Below, one piece after another: positions 24,488 through 36,230 of a DNA stretch of 64,000 nucleotides. Each line of letters starts with the position of its first letter. Position 1 is the stretch's first letter. The notes beneath the pieces were generated by a model. The model had not been told where the DNA came from, did not search any database, and saw only the letters and a program-made list of their open reading frames with translations. The stretch spans positions 7,130,001 to 7,194,000 of the forward strand of contig JAJTUQ010000002.1 of assembly GCA_021399445.1 (NCBI GenBank). Direction: 5' to 3'. This DNA comes from Xylogone sp. PMI_703 (Eukaryota > Ascomycota > Leotiomycetes). Made by a program: the position numbers and the translations under genes.

Positions 24488-25441
24488 ATGGATTTAGTTA
24501 GAGACATCCTGCCTTATTTGCTTTCTTCACCCATTGCAATTTCTGCCGGCCTGATCGGTATATTTGGTCTTTTAAACCTCAAGTCCCTGCCTTTTGTTTG
24601 GCACGTACGTCTCTCATAAAGTTGCCTGACCTTGTTTGCCTAGAAAGCTCACCATGTATAGTTCCGCGTCTTCTCAGCATTCTTTCAGCAATCCAATACA
24701 TCCTTTGGTAACAATGCATACGATATTCTGGACTCCCCCCTCAATTTCAACACACCAAGGGTCTTCCGGCCCATAGTTACCTCCACGCGCTGTAGCATTC
24801 TAGAAATAGACTATATGCTTCATAAGTCGAATAGCACATATTTCTCGGATTTGGATATCAACCGTGTGCATCTACTTCTTGCACTCTTCAAGAATGGCGT
24901 GGAAAAAATACAGAAACAGGAAAGTAGTCCCAAAATAGGAGGTAAGAAGAAGGCTGTGATGCCAATACTTGGGGGTACCAGCGCAAGCTTCCGACGGGCA
25001 ATTCCACCATTCGGCAAGTACGACGTCGTGACGAGAGTTCTCTGCTGGGATGAGAAATGGATTTATATTGTCAGCTGGTTCGTCAAGGCCGGATCTATGA
25101 GTAAGAGCAAGAAGGGGAGCTCTGGATCTGATCCTGCAGTAAATGGCTCCGCAAAGCATGAATCCTCTGCACCACCACCGATCCCTAAAAATGTTTTTGC
25201 AACAACGATTTCGAAGTATGTAATCAAGGCTGGCAGTGAGACGGTGTCGCCCGGGAGGCTGATGGAGGCCAGTGGGCTGGTGCCCGTGGGCGAGAGCGAG
25301 GAGTCGAGAAAAGTGAGAGGTGTTATTGAGAAGGAGAGGCAGCGAGCGCTGAGGTATGCAAAAGCATTTGGCGAACTAGACGGATTGCATGGCGAGTTTG
25401 ATGAAGGAAGAGACAAGATTGGCTTCTTCAAGGATTTATAG
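24488..25441 (+). CDS. THEM6-like thioesterase superfamily protein (4HBT hot-dog fold)
   Basis: Two exons, 24488-24604 and 24662-25441, code about 298 residues. An N-terminal membrane helix (about residues 12-32, ISAGLIGIFGLLNL) is followed by WHFRVFSAFF at the exon junction. The hot-dog core then carries LEIDYMLHKSNSTYFSDLDINR near residues 85-105, corresponding to the ExDxNxHxNN-type signature of THEM6-like proteins. The usual catalytic-side Asp/His region is present but diverged (HKSNSTYF). A Ser/Lys-rich low-complexity insert lies around residues 195-225. Members are membrane-attached proteins thought to act on acyl thioesters; the actual substrate is not established. The motif match is moderate, and the fold call is stronger than the activity call. 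Confidence 0.72.
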
Positions 25442-26125
25442 ATACATTAAATGCGGAGTTTATAGTGGAATAATAGTGATGATAGAAATGGTTTCATCTT
25501 TTGGAGATGCCTCATATGGATCTGGAAAATTTAGGGAGTTTTTGTGGATTTCACACGTTTGTGATCAGTGATTATGAAACCAAAGCAAGATTGCTCATAC
25601 ATCGAGAGAAGGGCAGGAATGACGTTTGTGGGGGTCATTTGATGTTGCCTCATAGTGCTAGTTGCTCATAGCTTTTGAAAAGGATGAGAGGACAGGATCG
25701 TATTTACCTGGCAAAGAGATTTCCCCAAGTTGACCACGAAACTGTGAAGTTTGAACTAGTATTAGTATGATAGGTAAATTTTCGGTATGGTCTAGGTATA
25801 CAATCACTAGAATTTAAACATTTCATCAATAAGGATCGCATTTTTTAAAGGTTTAAACTATAAGTTAAGACTTCAACAATCCCGAACTTTATTCTAACAA
25901 ACTTTACTATCAATTCAACGCCTATATAAACATTAACTTGATTAGGCTTAATTCAGCGGGAAATAGAATAATGGTATCATACCTGAGATATCACATTAAA
26001 GGGTAACCAGAACAGGCAGAAGATAGTGGCAATGCTGCGGGACACGGGGCTTGGTGAGAGTTGAAGAGGCATGCTTCTTTATGGAGGATAGAAGAAGGAC
26101 GGAGGAGGGGGTCAATTGATAGTGC
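25442..26125. other. intergenic, convergent 3' ends
   Basis: 0.68 kb between opposing stop codons. AT-rich; no gene or repeat seen. Confidence 0.6.
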
Positions 26126-27190
26126 CTAAAACACGGCAACTCCATTAGGAGGGCTGGCAACACCACCGGGAATCTGCGGCTTGTTAGTTTAGGATTCGAA
26201 ATGCAGGTCAGATAATATTGAGACTACCTTCAAAGGCACACTGCTGAAGAAGAAGGTGTAACGCTTTCTCTTCCGGCATTCCTCGCTGAGCTGCTCCAAA
26301 TCGAACAATTCGCCAATGGGCAGACCCCAGCCTGCAAGTAGCCACTCATGCAAGAGGAATTCCTCGCTCGCGGGAGGCCAGACTTCCATAGAAGGTTGAT
26401 CCCCGGCAATTGCGGCAAACGAATGATCCCACAGCCAACGAAGAGTGTTCTCAGAAGGTTCAATGCCAATAGACTGGGCCTGAAGCGGGTTACGGCCCTG
26501 ATCGGCCAACATCTGGCGTCCCTCTGCGGACAGTGCCTTGTATGCACGATTCCACCCAGACCGAATGAACAGAATGTCCCCCTTCCTAAACATGGTGCCC
26601 TGGCTGGCAGCAACTGCATTTAGCACCTCCACGGTAATAGAGACTGACTCAAATGGGTTTACCGCACGACTGTTCTCTTCTGCCCAAGTTGCATAGTCCA
26701 GCAGCACCCCACGACCGACGATGCCTCCTTTATCGACCCAAGCTGCAACTCAAGAAGTTAGTATTGGCCTACAGAGATAAGAAGGGCACGTGCCTTGGAT
26801 CCCATTTAATGCAGTTGTCTCCAAGTCTTCCCGCGTTTTGCCATTGTAGAACTTCTCTTCCTTTTGGAATCCAAAGTGGCGGAACCCGTCCCATTGAGAG
26901 CTGCTCTGAGTATTGAAAGATATTTCATCGTCAACAATGAGTGGTGCTAGGTGCTTGATCCTGTGTTCTAGTGGCCGACGTCCAAAACTGGGTGGAGACA
27001 TGCTCGTGAGAGTCCAGTCGGTTGAGACACGAGTTCCGTCCCTAATCTCCCTAGAAGCATGAACTGTATTATCCGGAGTCAGAAGATTAAGCATGCCGTT
27101 TTGATCATCGTCACCAAATAGCCCCCAGGCATTGCCCCGGGGCCCGTCCTTGAATAAAGGAAGTGCTTCAAATGGTGGTAAAGTCGGCAT
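26126..27190 (-). CDS. cyclase-family metal-dependent hydrolase (kynurenine-formamidase-like superfamily)
   Basis: About 319 residues from exons 27190-26794, 26742-26228 and 26173-26126. The last exon supplies the family's typical end, LKIPGGVASPPNGVAVF. Central marks: FNTQSSSQWDGFRHFG (the fungal version of the HGTHxDxxxH metal site), GGIVGRGVLLDY, and GDILFIRSGW. The superfamily includes kynurenine formamidase, isatin hydrolase and polyketide cyclases; fungal members of this form are mostly uncharacterised. The first intron (26743-26793) only works as a GC-AG intron (donor GCACGT), since the neighbouring GT would break frame. It is divergent from the ankyrin gene, and array A lies in the shared upstream region. 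Probably cytosolic. Confidence 0.86.
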
Positions 27191-28004
27191 AGTGTGTCCA
27201 AGGTTATATAGTCAAGCAGAAGCATAAGCAAATGCCAATCCTATGTAACAATGAGAGAACTTTGAATTTCACCGAGGACGTTACTGGCCTGGAAGGTTGC
27301 GTCGTCGTTCTAAGTCTATATATATTAATACCAGACCTAGCATTATTCTCGCTGCTCCCCCCGTCTCCCCTTATAAGCATACCATGTTCTGAAGAGCAGT
27401 ACGCTGACAAATGTGACATGATAGATTCAGCCATCTATACTTTGCCCTTCTTCAGAAAGATGTTGGCCTGACCGTCGACATGATCCATGCGACACAGCGT
27501 GCATGGAATCCAGAGCGGTAAGGTCGCATAATGAGGCGGCCTATTGGAAAATTTTCACAGACGCCATATTGTGGAAGCAGAGTATACCTCGTTTTCTCCT
27601 GGACGGCGGGCTTACGGTAATTTTGACGGGCCGGACTCTTGTAACGGAATTTCCAAACGGACTTTTCCGTGCGGTCTTTTCCAAGGCTATTCCTAGGCGA
27701 AGGTAGTTTGTAAATGGAATTTTGGAACGCTCACATCAAGTGGACATATCTTGCTGTCTTCAGCGGCGATTTCACAATGTTCAAGTAAGCAGTGAGACCT
27801 TTGAGGATTTGATATAACTGTATTCCCTATTTACATTCTAGTGCCACATAACCTCTGTGAAAGACTTGAATAAGCATCCAGACATAGCTACCCTTGATAG
27901 TGAAGGTTAAGGTGACAGCAATCCTAAACTTTCGTGTGCTATACTCCTTTCGGAATTCAATGCGTTCTACCTCTCGAATGCCCCTTTTCTGACAACTGTC
28001 CATA
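27191..28004. other. intergenic, divergent, contains array A
   Basis: 0.81 kb between the cyclase start (minus) and the ankyrin gene start (plus). Apart from the 13-base periodic array at 27603-27683 I see no gene. Confidence 0.6.
27603..27683 (+). repeat. array A of CGGACTTTTCC-type 13-base units
   Basis: CGG triplets occur at 27615, 27627, 27632, 27645, 27658 and 27672, mostly 12-14 bases apart, each followed by a T-rich half such as AATTTCC or ACTTTTCC. Less regular than array B but clearly the same unit. It lies upstream of both the cyclase and the ankyrin gene. Confidence 0.75.
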
Positions 28005-29729
28005 ATGCGCACCGTGAATGAAGTCAGCCTGAAGATGCTAATCAGCATCGCGCAGCATGTTAAGCTTTCGGATATATGCCACTGGATATTAGTAGCAAAG
28101 AAATACAAGCTCGCCTTAGAAGAAGAGCTCTATGCTAGGGCGTTGTCTCTTGATTTAGAAATAGGCTGGCCGTACCATCTTGTTCGCGCTGCACTTCAAA
28201 ATCAGACGACGAAGACTTTCAAAGCTTTGCTACAGGGAACGAGTGCTGACTATATCAATAAATGCATTATTAATCTTGATATTATCCCAGGAAATCATGA
28301 CTGGGACCATTTGCGGCCATGGAAAGCATTTCCAATGACCAAACTCATGCCTGCTCCTGTTCATACTACGTCTCTTCTCCACATTGCTTGTCAGATGTGC
28401 AACAGGGACATTGTAGAGCTTATTATTGCTCGAGGTGCACATCCAAACCTTTTAGACTCATTCGAGTGGGCACCATTACATCTAGTGGCTTGGGGAGGCA
28501 AGACAGATATTATGCGCATACTTATCGACGCAGGTGCGGAAATTGATATCAAGGCACAAGGGCATCAGCAGGTGCACGGTATGAGAATTATAACTGAATA
28601 TTCCGAAACAACACCTTTACATGAAGCTGCTGCCCGAGGGCATCTCTCCGCGGTAGAAATGCTCCTTCGGGTGGGAGCGGACCCAAAAGTCAGATGTGGC
28701 CGTGGATGCGATGCTCTAGGCGCCGCAGCAAAAAGGGGAAACGTCGAAATAGTACGACGTCTTCTTGAAACAGGATATGATAAGGCATCTCTCACCCACG
28801 GACTAGAATTTGCTGCTGAGGCCGAGAACTCGTCGTCTGTGGAGATTCTCCTACAAGCTGGAGCGGAACTAGGAGATGCCATACTTTCTAGCGTTGTACA
28901 TGATCGGTTAGATAACTTGAGGCTGCTCATTGAAGCAGATGGCAACTTCAGAAACAGCACGCACGGAAACATACTAAACTCCGTCCGCAGTTTTCAAGCT
29001 ACGAAAATGATTCTCATTAATGCTCCCGGATCGTCTGCTGCAGCTCGTCCAGGAATGTCTGAAGGCACCCCGCTGGAAGCCCTCTATGAGCATGCTCAAT
29101 ATCGACAGAGAGAAGAATCAGAAGAGATCGAAGGAATTGCAATGCTGTTTATCGAAGACGGCTGCCCAATCCGAGAACCAGTACCAATAAATGAAGATAA
29201 TAACGCTGACACTTTGAACCGAAATATCCTCGAAGATGCCGCACTCTGGGGGCACTTAAGGGTCATGGAGGCAATCCTAACAGTAAAGAAGTCGTTAGTC
29301 AATTTGAAACATCGAGATGGTAACACGCCTATATTCTACGCGGCGTACTCTGTATCCGACAACAAGCTTGCCAGCTTCAAGATGCTAATCGAGAGTGGTG
29401 CTGATATTCATGCCGTTAATGATTTCGGGGAGACGATAATGGATGCCCTTTACAGCATGAGCTTACAACGTGCCGGCACACCCCAACCCATGTTACAAAA
29501 CGCAGCAGCGACGCAGCATCTCCTTGACATCAATGCTCTGCCAAACCTTGAAACCCTTCTGATAAATGCTCTGTCTACGGGGAACGACCCTTCTGCGATG
29601 ATCTTAATAAGAGCAGGTGCTGACATAAAGGTCAAATCTCGGATGAAACTGTCAACACTACAACTGGCAGCACAAAATGGTTGTGTTGAAACAATGAAAT
29701 ACCTCCAAGCTAACGGTGTTGAATTCTAG
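28005..29729 (+). CDS. F-box-like ankyrin repeat protein
   Basis: Intronless gene for 574 residues. The N-terminus has an F-box-like helix set (SLKMLISIAQHVKLSDICHWI, residues about 8-45), then ankyrin repeats. Clear ones begin TSLLHIACQMCNRDIVELI, APLHLVAWGGKTDIMRILI and TPLHEAAARGHLSAVEMLL, with more diverged ones to the C-terminus (DGNTPIFYAAY, STLQLAAQNGCVETMKYL). Such proteins often act as substrate adaptors for SCF ubiquitin ligases; whether this one binds Skp1 is not visible. Leotiomycete and other fungal genomes carry large, fast-evolving families of these genes in accessory regions. It is flanked on both sides by arrays A and B in the same orientation. Confidence 0.85.
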   Translation: MRTVNEVSLKMLISIAQHVKLSDICHWILVAKKYKLALEEELYARALSLDLEIGWPYHLVRAALQNQTTKTFKALLQGTSADYINKCIINLDIIPGNHDWDHLRPWKAFPMTKLMPAPVHTTSLLHIACQMCNRDIVELIIARGAHPNLLDSFEWAPLHLVAWGGKTDIMRILIDAGAEIDIKAQGHQQVHGMRIITEYSETTPLHEAAARGHLSAVEMLLRVGADPKVRCGRGCDALGAAAKRGNVEIVRRLLETGYDKASLTHGLEFAAEAENSSSVEILLQAGAELGDAILSSVVHDRLDNLRLLIEADGNFRNSTHGNILNSVRSFQATKMILINAPGSSAAARPGMSEGTPLEALYEHAQYRQREESEEIEGIAMLFIEDGCPIREPVPINEDNNADTLNRNILEDAALWGHLRVMEAILTVKKSLVNLKHRDGNTPIFYAAYSVSDNKLASFKMLIESGADIHAVNDFGETIMDALYSMSLQRAGTPQPMLQNAAATQHLLDINALPNLETLLINALSTGNDPSAMILIRAGADIKVKSRMKLSTLQLAAQNGCVETMKYLQANGVEF

Positions 29730-30645
29730 CCAGGGGCTTAGGGGATACCGCGTATAGAGCTTAAAAAGATCTTTTAGTTTTATAGTATACTTTTAATTAT
29801 ATAAGCAGATAATTTCTCTAACAAATAAAAGTCTTACGCTTTCTTTACTATCGTAAGCTACCCCAAATTCTAAGTAGTGGCCTAAGTGGGCTGGGTAAAC
29901 GTTTTAGAGGTCACAAAAAGTTGCTCCATAGCTCTATGACCTATTGTAGGAAATGCCTCTCATCTTCTTGGGTGCTGAGCGCGGACTTTTCCAGCGGACC
30001 TTTCCAGCGGACTTTCCACGGGCAGGTCACTCCAAGCTGACTACTAATATGTACCAAAATTTTATATATGTTCTAGCTCAAATGGATTAGAATATATATT
30101 TCACATAACCGAATGAGTGTTATGGATTGGGTATTTCACAATTTTAGTTGTAGTCTGTAGTTACACCCCCGGCATTAACACAACACGGCGATAAAAATGA
30201 GTGGAACACGCTTGATTCGACAGTGTGGAATTTCTAAGCCAGCCCCGCAATATTGTAAAAGCTTGCACAAATTTCATACTGTGCACCTGAAGTTGCGAAT
30301 CTCTTTTGAGGATTGCTGTATCTCTTCGAGTAATCCGCAACAGGAAGGAACGTAGCGTTGCAGTAATTAGTGGCACTACATGATATGGTTACAAAATCCT
30401 TCTAAAGCGAGACTGATTTATGATCAATATTAGTGATCCTACAGAGCATGGAGTATGGATTTCATAAGCTCGGGCAAGCCTGAAGATTGTATAAATTAGA
30501 GTTACTATCTCCACGAATCATCAACATTACGAAACAAAGCAAATATCTCCAAGAAAGGTGCCACTATGCCGTTGAAATTCTTATAAAATTTCAAAGTACA
30601 AGCTCCGCTAATAATGACTTTTCATTTACAGAATTATTGCGGAGT
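29730..30645. other. intergenic, contains array B
   Basis: 0.92 kb between the ankyrin gene and the NmrA-like gene, both on the plus strand. The periodic array at 29981-30022 is the only structured element I see. Confidence 0.6.
29981..30022 (+). repeat. array B of 13-base CGGACTTTTCCAG units
   Basis: The clearest copy: CGG at 29982, 29995, 30008 and 30019 (steps 13, 13, 11), with units reading CGGACTTTTCCAG, CGGACCTTTCCAG and CGGACTTTCCA before CGGGC. About 630 bases upstream of the NmrA-like start codon. Confidence 0.85.
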
Positions 30646-31779
30646 ATGTCTCATAGGAAGTTGATACTCGTCATCGGTGGTACTGGTGCACAGGGCAGCC
30701 CTGTAGTTAATGGTATGCACTTCAGTCATGGAGTTGAGCAGTACTGCATTCTAATAACATCCCATAGCACTATCCAAAAGTGGCCGCTATGATGTTCGAG
30801 TATTAACTCGAAATCCTACGTCCGACCATGCTAAAAAGCTTGCAGAGCTAGCGAATGTGACGCTTATACAAGGTTCTCAGGATAGCCAGATGGACCTGCA
30901 CACTGCGTTTAAGGGAGTGTACGGCGCATGGGTTAACCTCGATGGTTTTACTCTAGGCGAAAAGAATGAGCTTTTCTATGGAATTCGGGCGTATGAGATC
31001 GCGAGGCACCACGGTGTCAAGCATTACGTATTTGCGAACACCGACTATGTTCTTCGAAAGGCAGATTGGGACGAGCGGTACCACTGGGGGCACAATGATG
31101 CTAAAGGGCGTGTTGGCGATCTAATCTTGAGCCATGGTCAGTCTGAAATGAAGACTTCACTCTTAACCACGGGACCATATATGGACATGCTGTTCGATGG
31201 GCTCTATGTTCCACAAGAGCAGTCTGATGGATCATTTATTTGGGAAAACCCTGCCGGTAAGTTAAACTTTATACAGTTTCTGTTCTAGGCTAACAATGAA
31301 CCGTAGAAGCTGATGGCAAAATCCCACTCATTGCACTCGACGACGTAGGTATATATAGCCTGTGGATATTTGATAATCCCTCTCAATCTGCAGGCCTTAA
31401 TCTCGAAGTGGCGACGGATCAAGTTAGCTTCACTGAAATTGCGAACACCTTTACCAAAGTAACTGGCAAGAAGGGCATACACAAGCGTGTTCCTATGGAA
31501 GATTATCTTACAAAAGCGGAGCCGTATCCTGGAGCCTATGCAAACTGGGCAGTGAAACAGGATGTACCACGAGATGAATCATTTATGACATGGCGTGAGA
31601 ACTTCAGGGCCTGGTGGCGTTTTTGGGGTGAAGGAAAAGGCGCAACTCGTGACATGGCTTTTCTGGACCGCATTCACAAGTCTCGTATTCCCAACTTAGA
31701 AGCGTGGATGAGGGCAAAAGGTTACGATGGTCAACGCCGATCCATCCTGAAAGATGCCCACGATATCGGAAGAAATTAG
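30646..31779 (+). CDS. NmrA-like NAD(P)-binding protein
   Basis: Three exons (30646-30712, 30768-31256, 31307-31779) give about 342 residues. The N-terminal Rossmann motif is GGTGAQGSPVV (residues about 11-21). The first junction restores NALSKSGRYDVRVLTR, as expected for atypical short-chain dehydrogenases of the NmrA/isoflavone-reductase group. Further family marks: TLIQGSQ, GVYGAWVN, YEIARHHGVKHYVF and a C-terminal WWRFWGEG. The group lacks a reliable YxxxK site, so members may be redox-sensing regulators as well as reductases. I therefore leave the activity open. It lies downstream of array B and convergent with the reductase-like gene on the other strand. Confidence 0.86.
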
Positions 31780-32398
31780 ATATGGAGAATATTCAGACCA
31801 GTTTATTGCGAACAAATATATTCGCGTGCTAGTAACTCATACGCATATTCATGCAGATTCACATATGTGTCTTTTGATAGTGGATTCTGGTCTTTGATTT
31901 CTGGATAAGTAGGAGCTATCTTTTCTATAGTGTCATGTCATCTTTTCGGAATAACAACCAACATTTACTAAGCCTTGGCTCCCATAATCTCTCAGCTAAT
32001 TGCTTTATTAATAAAACTTACATATACATTATATGTACTACAGTTTATACAACTGTACAAGAACCAACCGCCTTCACTCTTATTTTACTAGACTTAGCCT
32101 TCTGATTAGTCAATTGTATTGCATTGATTTATACATATTGTTATTACACATCTAGTACTTCTCTCTTCCACATTTATAAACGTTTAATTTGCTAAAATCT
32201 TATTATAATCAATTTTATAGTTAATTTCCAGTACGCCCACTATCAACACTTATTGACCAGTACGTTAGATCTTGATTTACTCTTAGTCCTAATGACTATG
32301 AATGATTCCACAATTAGAAGAACTTAATACAGTTACTAGTGTATCTAAACTTGATAAAGACGGTCTTTTGAACATTTAAGCATTCCGCCCCAATTCTC
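31780..32398. other. intergenic, convergent 3' ends
   Basis: 0.62 kb, strongly AT-rich, between opposing stops. No gene or repeat seen. Confidence 0.6.
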
Positions 32399-33559
32399 TT
32401 AGCGTTGGCCGATCAATTCTACAAAGTGATCTGCAACTGATGTGACTTGTTCTTCAAAGGATTTAAAAGTGATTTTGAACGTTTCAGCAGCTTTGGTATT
32501 GTCAACCCTCGATATGTTGGCTGGTGGTCGCGGAACAGTATCATCGACTTTAAAGATGCCAGCATCGCACTGCTTGGGATAGTGCTTTTTGATAATGTCA
32601 AAAGCATCGGCCCACTGGATACCTTCCGGATGAGATGCGGCCAAAAAATCTTGATGACCTTTAATACTAGGATCCAGCGAAAGAACGTGCATTCGAGCTA
32701 CATCATCAACATGTATGACACTACCTGAAATAGCTACCGTCCTTGGGTATCCGAGAAGTGGACCCATTAGGAAACTGTTGGTGCCTTTCGCGATATCAGT
32801 CCCAACAGTAACTGTATCATCACGGCCTAGGACAAAGACCGGCCTGATGTTGATCACGTCGTAGTGTGGCTGATTTTCGTCCATAAATTCCTGGGTTGCT
32901 CTATAGGCGAGTGCTTTGGATGCTCCATACACCGACATTAAAGTAGAATAGGGGCCATTAGGATTGGCGTCGTAAGTGCTTTCTACCCACGGAACGCTCA
33001 GGAGACTTTCCGCGGAATTTAGAGCATAGGGATACGCACCGTTAATAACCTTGCCGGAGCTAAGGGATGCAGAAGGTACTTTTGAAACCACCGAAGCAGT
33101 TATGATGATTCTCTCGACGCCAGGCGCTTTGGCTGCAGACTCCAGCATGCCAACAGTCCCCTTGATAGATGGTTGGATCAGCACCGCTTCATAATCTGCA
33201 TCGTTATACCTAGGATGGGCAAGAGGAGATGCCACGTGAATCACGTATTTGACCCCCTTTACCGCATCGTCATATACACCAGGCTTTGTGATATCAGGCA
33301 CAATGACTTTTTCGAGATTTGACAAGAAGGAAGCAACCGGTTTGAGACTCTGTATCTTCTGGAACCCAGTCTCATCTCGCACAGCCACACGCGCCCGGTA
33401 GCCTGAATTCAAAAGCTCAACTAATATACGGAAGCCAATCATTCCGGTGGCCCCGGTGACCTAGTTCAATGTCAGGAATTTGGCAACATGATGCCGGTAT
33501 TTTGCGTTTGCCAGCTAGAGTATGCTGAGGGAACTAACTAATACTAAGTCTCCTGGCAT
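32399..33559 (-). CDS. dihydroflavonol-4-reductase-like NAD(P)-dependent reductase
   Basis: Extended short-chain dehydrogenase of 360 residues. A tiny first exon (33559-33539, coding MPGDLVL) splices to 33460-32399, restoring DLVLVTGATGMIGFRI with the NADP motif TGATGMIG. The catalytic YGASK occurs near residue 190 in MSVYGASKALAYRA, and VIHVDDVARMHVLSL is typical of the DFR/ketoreductase group. Fungal relatives reduce methylglyoxal, aldehydes or ketone intermediates; the substrate is unknown. It is divergent from the DHA1 exporter, and arrays C and D lie between the two start codons. Probably cytosolic. Confidence 0.88.
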
Positions 33560-34007
33560 GGTCCAGATGGCTCACTGCGGAAGGGTCAAAATCAAATGTT
33601 CAGGGTGTAAAGTATTTCTAGAGCTCGACTTATAATCTAGGAGCTTAGAAAAACGACACATATTTCTACCTATGACTTGTCAAGACTTTATACATCCTTA
33701 GCTTGTTTATAAGGTTCATGTGTCACATGAGCCTGTATGATAGCTTGTCTATAACTTTACTATAATAAGGCCCTGTAAGACTCCACATAGTAGATGAGGA
33801 GGCCATAATTCGTCGACAGATAAATTACAAATAAGTAACCTATGAGTAGTATGACAGATGGCGTATATTGTCTCAATGAAAGCTTTGTAATGCTCATCAC
33901 TGGCCTTATATCATTTTGCTGTGGCATCTCAACCTACTTGTGTTGAGAATTAGTACAGCGTTGCCTTAGCTTTCGCTTCGTACTCCCGATACTCCGACGC
34001 TATTGGC

Positions 34008-34060
34008 CGGTCGTTTGGCGGATATTTAAAGCGGACTTTTCCATCGGACTTTTCTACGGG
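34008..34060 (+). repeat. array C of 13-base CGGACTTTTCC units
   Basis: CGG at 34008, 34019, 34032, 34045 and 34057 (steps 11, 13, 13, 12), ending CTACGGGCG like array B (CCACGGGCA). The core, GCGGA then TTTAAAGCGGACTTT, matches array E on the opposite strand. Confidence 0.82.
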
Positions 34061-34297
34061 CGTTCCAAGATGGTTTTTTGAATTACTAACCTAAACTAAA
34101 CGTGCATCACGGATCGAGTATTTGATTAGTTTCAGCTAGAGTCACTGAAGATCATCTGTCTGGCAACAGTGACAGCGTTAATGATATTATGACTAGGTAT
34201 TCTACCCAGCACGGTGCGACTATAAGCTCGGAACTCAGTAAGTTGTAGCCGGCCTGGGAGCCCTGTTATATTACATAAAAATGGAGCAGTAGTTGTT

Positions 34298-34345
34298 GAC
34301 GGACTTTTGGAGCGGAATAATGTAGTGGGACTTGAAATGGGGCTT
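34298..34345 (+). repeat. array D, diverged 13-base units
   Basis: GACGGACTTTTGG at 34298, then GCGGAATAATG, a decayed TGGGACTTG and TGGGGCTTTT at 13, 13 and 12-base steps. The first units resemble the outer end of array E read on the minus strand (GACGGACTTTTG followed by GCGGA). About 190 bases upstream of the exporter start. Confidence 0.65.
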
Positions 34346-34538
34346 TTAGAGGCTGCCTCACGACGCAAAGATGACCCCTGAATTAGGGGTTCAACATTGA
34401 TATATTGACTGCCCGATTTATTGATGATATCTTCTCTGCTTTATAAACAGAAAGAGCCCTTCATCTGGAGCCTCTGAATTTACTACTTCCAGCCCAAGCT
34501 TCGATTTATCGCTAACCACAGATTGATGCTCATTGACA

Positions 34539-36230
34539 ATGAGTCAAACCTTGGAGAAAGCTACACCTCGACGTTTGCCCTCGTTAAAGCTAGTTTTGGA
34601 CCAAGCCCGAGTTACACCTGAGGTCCTCGAATTCACATATCCCGGATCCGGAACTCAAGAAGACCCTTACATTATCTCTTTCATTCCTCATGATGGTGGC
34701 AACCCTTACAATTGGTCCAGCAGCTTGAAGTGGTTGGTCACTGTAATCGTTAGTGGGGGAACTTTGGCGACATCCTTTGCTTCAACCGCCTTCACCGGTC
34801 AGTCGAATTCAATGGCTCTCTAGTCCCGCTACAACATACTAATAGTGAGATAGGTTCATTGCTTGAGTTGAAATCTGATCTTGGTGCGAGCACAGAGTTG
34901 ATCACGGCTGGGATATCCCTCTTCGTGCTTGGTTTCGCTCTTGGGCCACTGATCTGGGCTCCTCTCTCAGAGCTTTACGGACGTCAAATAGTCTTCATTG
35001 TTACCTTTGGCGCCTTCACTGCCTTTGCCGCTGGCTGTACTGGCGCCAGCAATTCTGGTACACTCCTGGTCTTACGGTTCTTTGCGGGCTCCTTCGGCTC
35101 ATCTACTCTCACCAATTCCGGCGGCGTTATCGCTGATATATTTCCAGCGTCGTCCAGAGGGCTGGCTCTGAGCCTTTTTGTTCTAATGCCTTCGATTGGT
35201 CCGACGTTGGGGCCAATATGTGGTGGTTTCCTTGGAGAGGCCCAGGGCTGGAGGTGGGTGACGGGATTGATAGCCATTTTCACTGGTGTCATGTGGATAC
35301 TCGGAATCGCTTTAGTACCGGAGACATACTCGACAGTTATTCTCCGCAAAAGGGCGGCAAAACTGTCTCAAATGACGGAAAAGGTATACGCGCTGAAATC
35401 AGACATGGAGAGGCGCAAGCCCTCGGTATGGAGTGTACTAAGGACAAGCTTATTTCGGCCTTGGGTCTTCCTCATACGAGAGCCCATTGTGCTACTATTG
35501 TCACTATATATGGCCACTATCTACGGTTCGTCTGAATTTGCATGAACTGTCAGATCATGACTAACCCTGAACAGGGACACTCTACCTGCTCTTTGGAGCC
35601 TTTCCAATTGTCTACGGAGTGAATCGCAAGTGGTCAGAGGGTCAAACTGGGCTTCCGTTCCTTGGTGGAGTCATCGGTTTGCTATGTGCACTTGCTTTCA
35701 GCTTTTGGTCGAACAAGCAGTACAGCAAGATAGTCAAGAGCAATGGCGGTGTAGCTCCTCCAGAAGCACGTCTAATACCAGCCATGTATACTGCCATCGC
35801 TATCCCTATAGGTCTATTTTGGTTTGCATGGACAAACCAGCCGTCTATTCACTGGCTGTCGTCAGTGGCAGCAAGTATTCCCTTTGGCTTTGGACTCCTG
35901 GTCGTCTTCTTGTCCGTCACGAGTTACTTGATCGATTCCTATCTCATGTTCGCGGCTTCTGCGCTGGCCGCAAATACGGTGTTACGATCGTTATTCGGCG
36001 CAGCTTTTCCCCTTTTCACACCCGATATGTACGAGGCCCTTGGTATTCACTGGGCAAGCTCCATTCCAGCATTCTTAGCTCTAGCATGCGTCCCCTTTCC
36101 ATTCGTCTTCTACAAATACGGAGCTTGGATACGTAAGCGCTGTGCTTATGCATCTCAGGCCGACGCGGTTATGTCGCAGAATCGGATGGAGGCAGTGCGC
36201 GATGTCGAGTCTCCTGAATCTACCGCATAG
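34539..36230 (+). CDS. MFS exporter, DHA1 (12-TMS) type
   Basis: About 528 residues from exons 34539-34797, 34854-35525 and 35575-36230; all junctions keep frame (AFTGSLLELKSDLG and IYGTLYLLFGAFP). The long hydrophilic N-terminus has PYNWSSSLKWLVTVIV before TM1, as in polyamine/multidrug DHA1 exporters. Family motifs include GPLIWAPLSELYGR (motif A-like) and SIGPTLGPICGGFLGEAQGWRW (motif C region followed by GW.W). The start is the ATG at 34539; no in-frame ATG lies upstream. Expected in the plasma membrane as a proton antiporter. The substrate is unknown. Placed between a reductase and a Zn2Cys6 regulator, it may export a product or toxic substrate of this gene block. Confidence 0.9.

Larger units (their letters stand above)
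33560..34538. other. intergenic, divergent, contains arrays C and D
   Basis: 0.98 kb between the reductase start (minus) and the exporter start (plus). It holds two of the 13-base periodic arrays; the rest shows nothing I can name. Confidence 0.6.
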
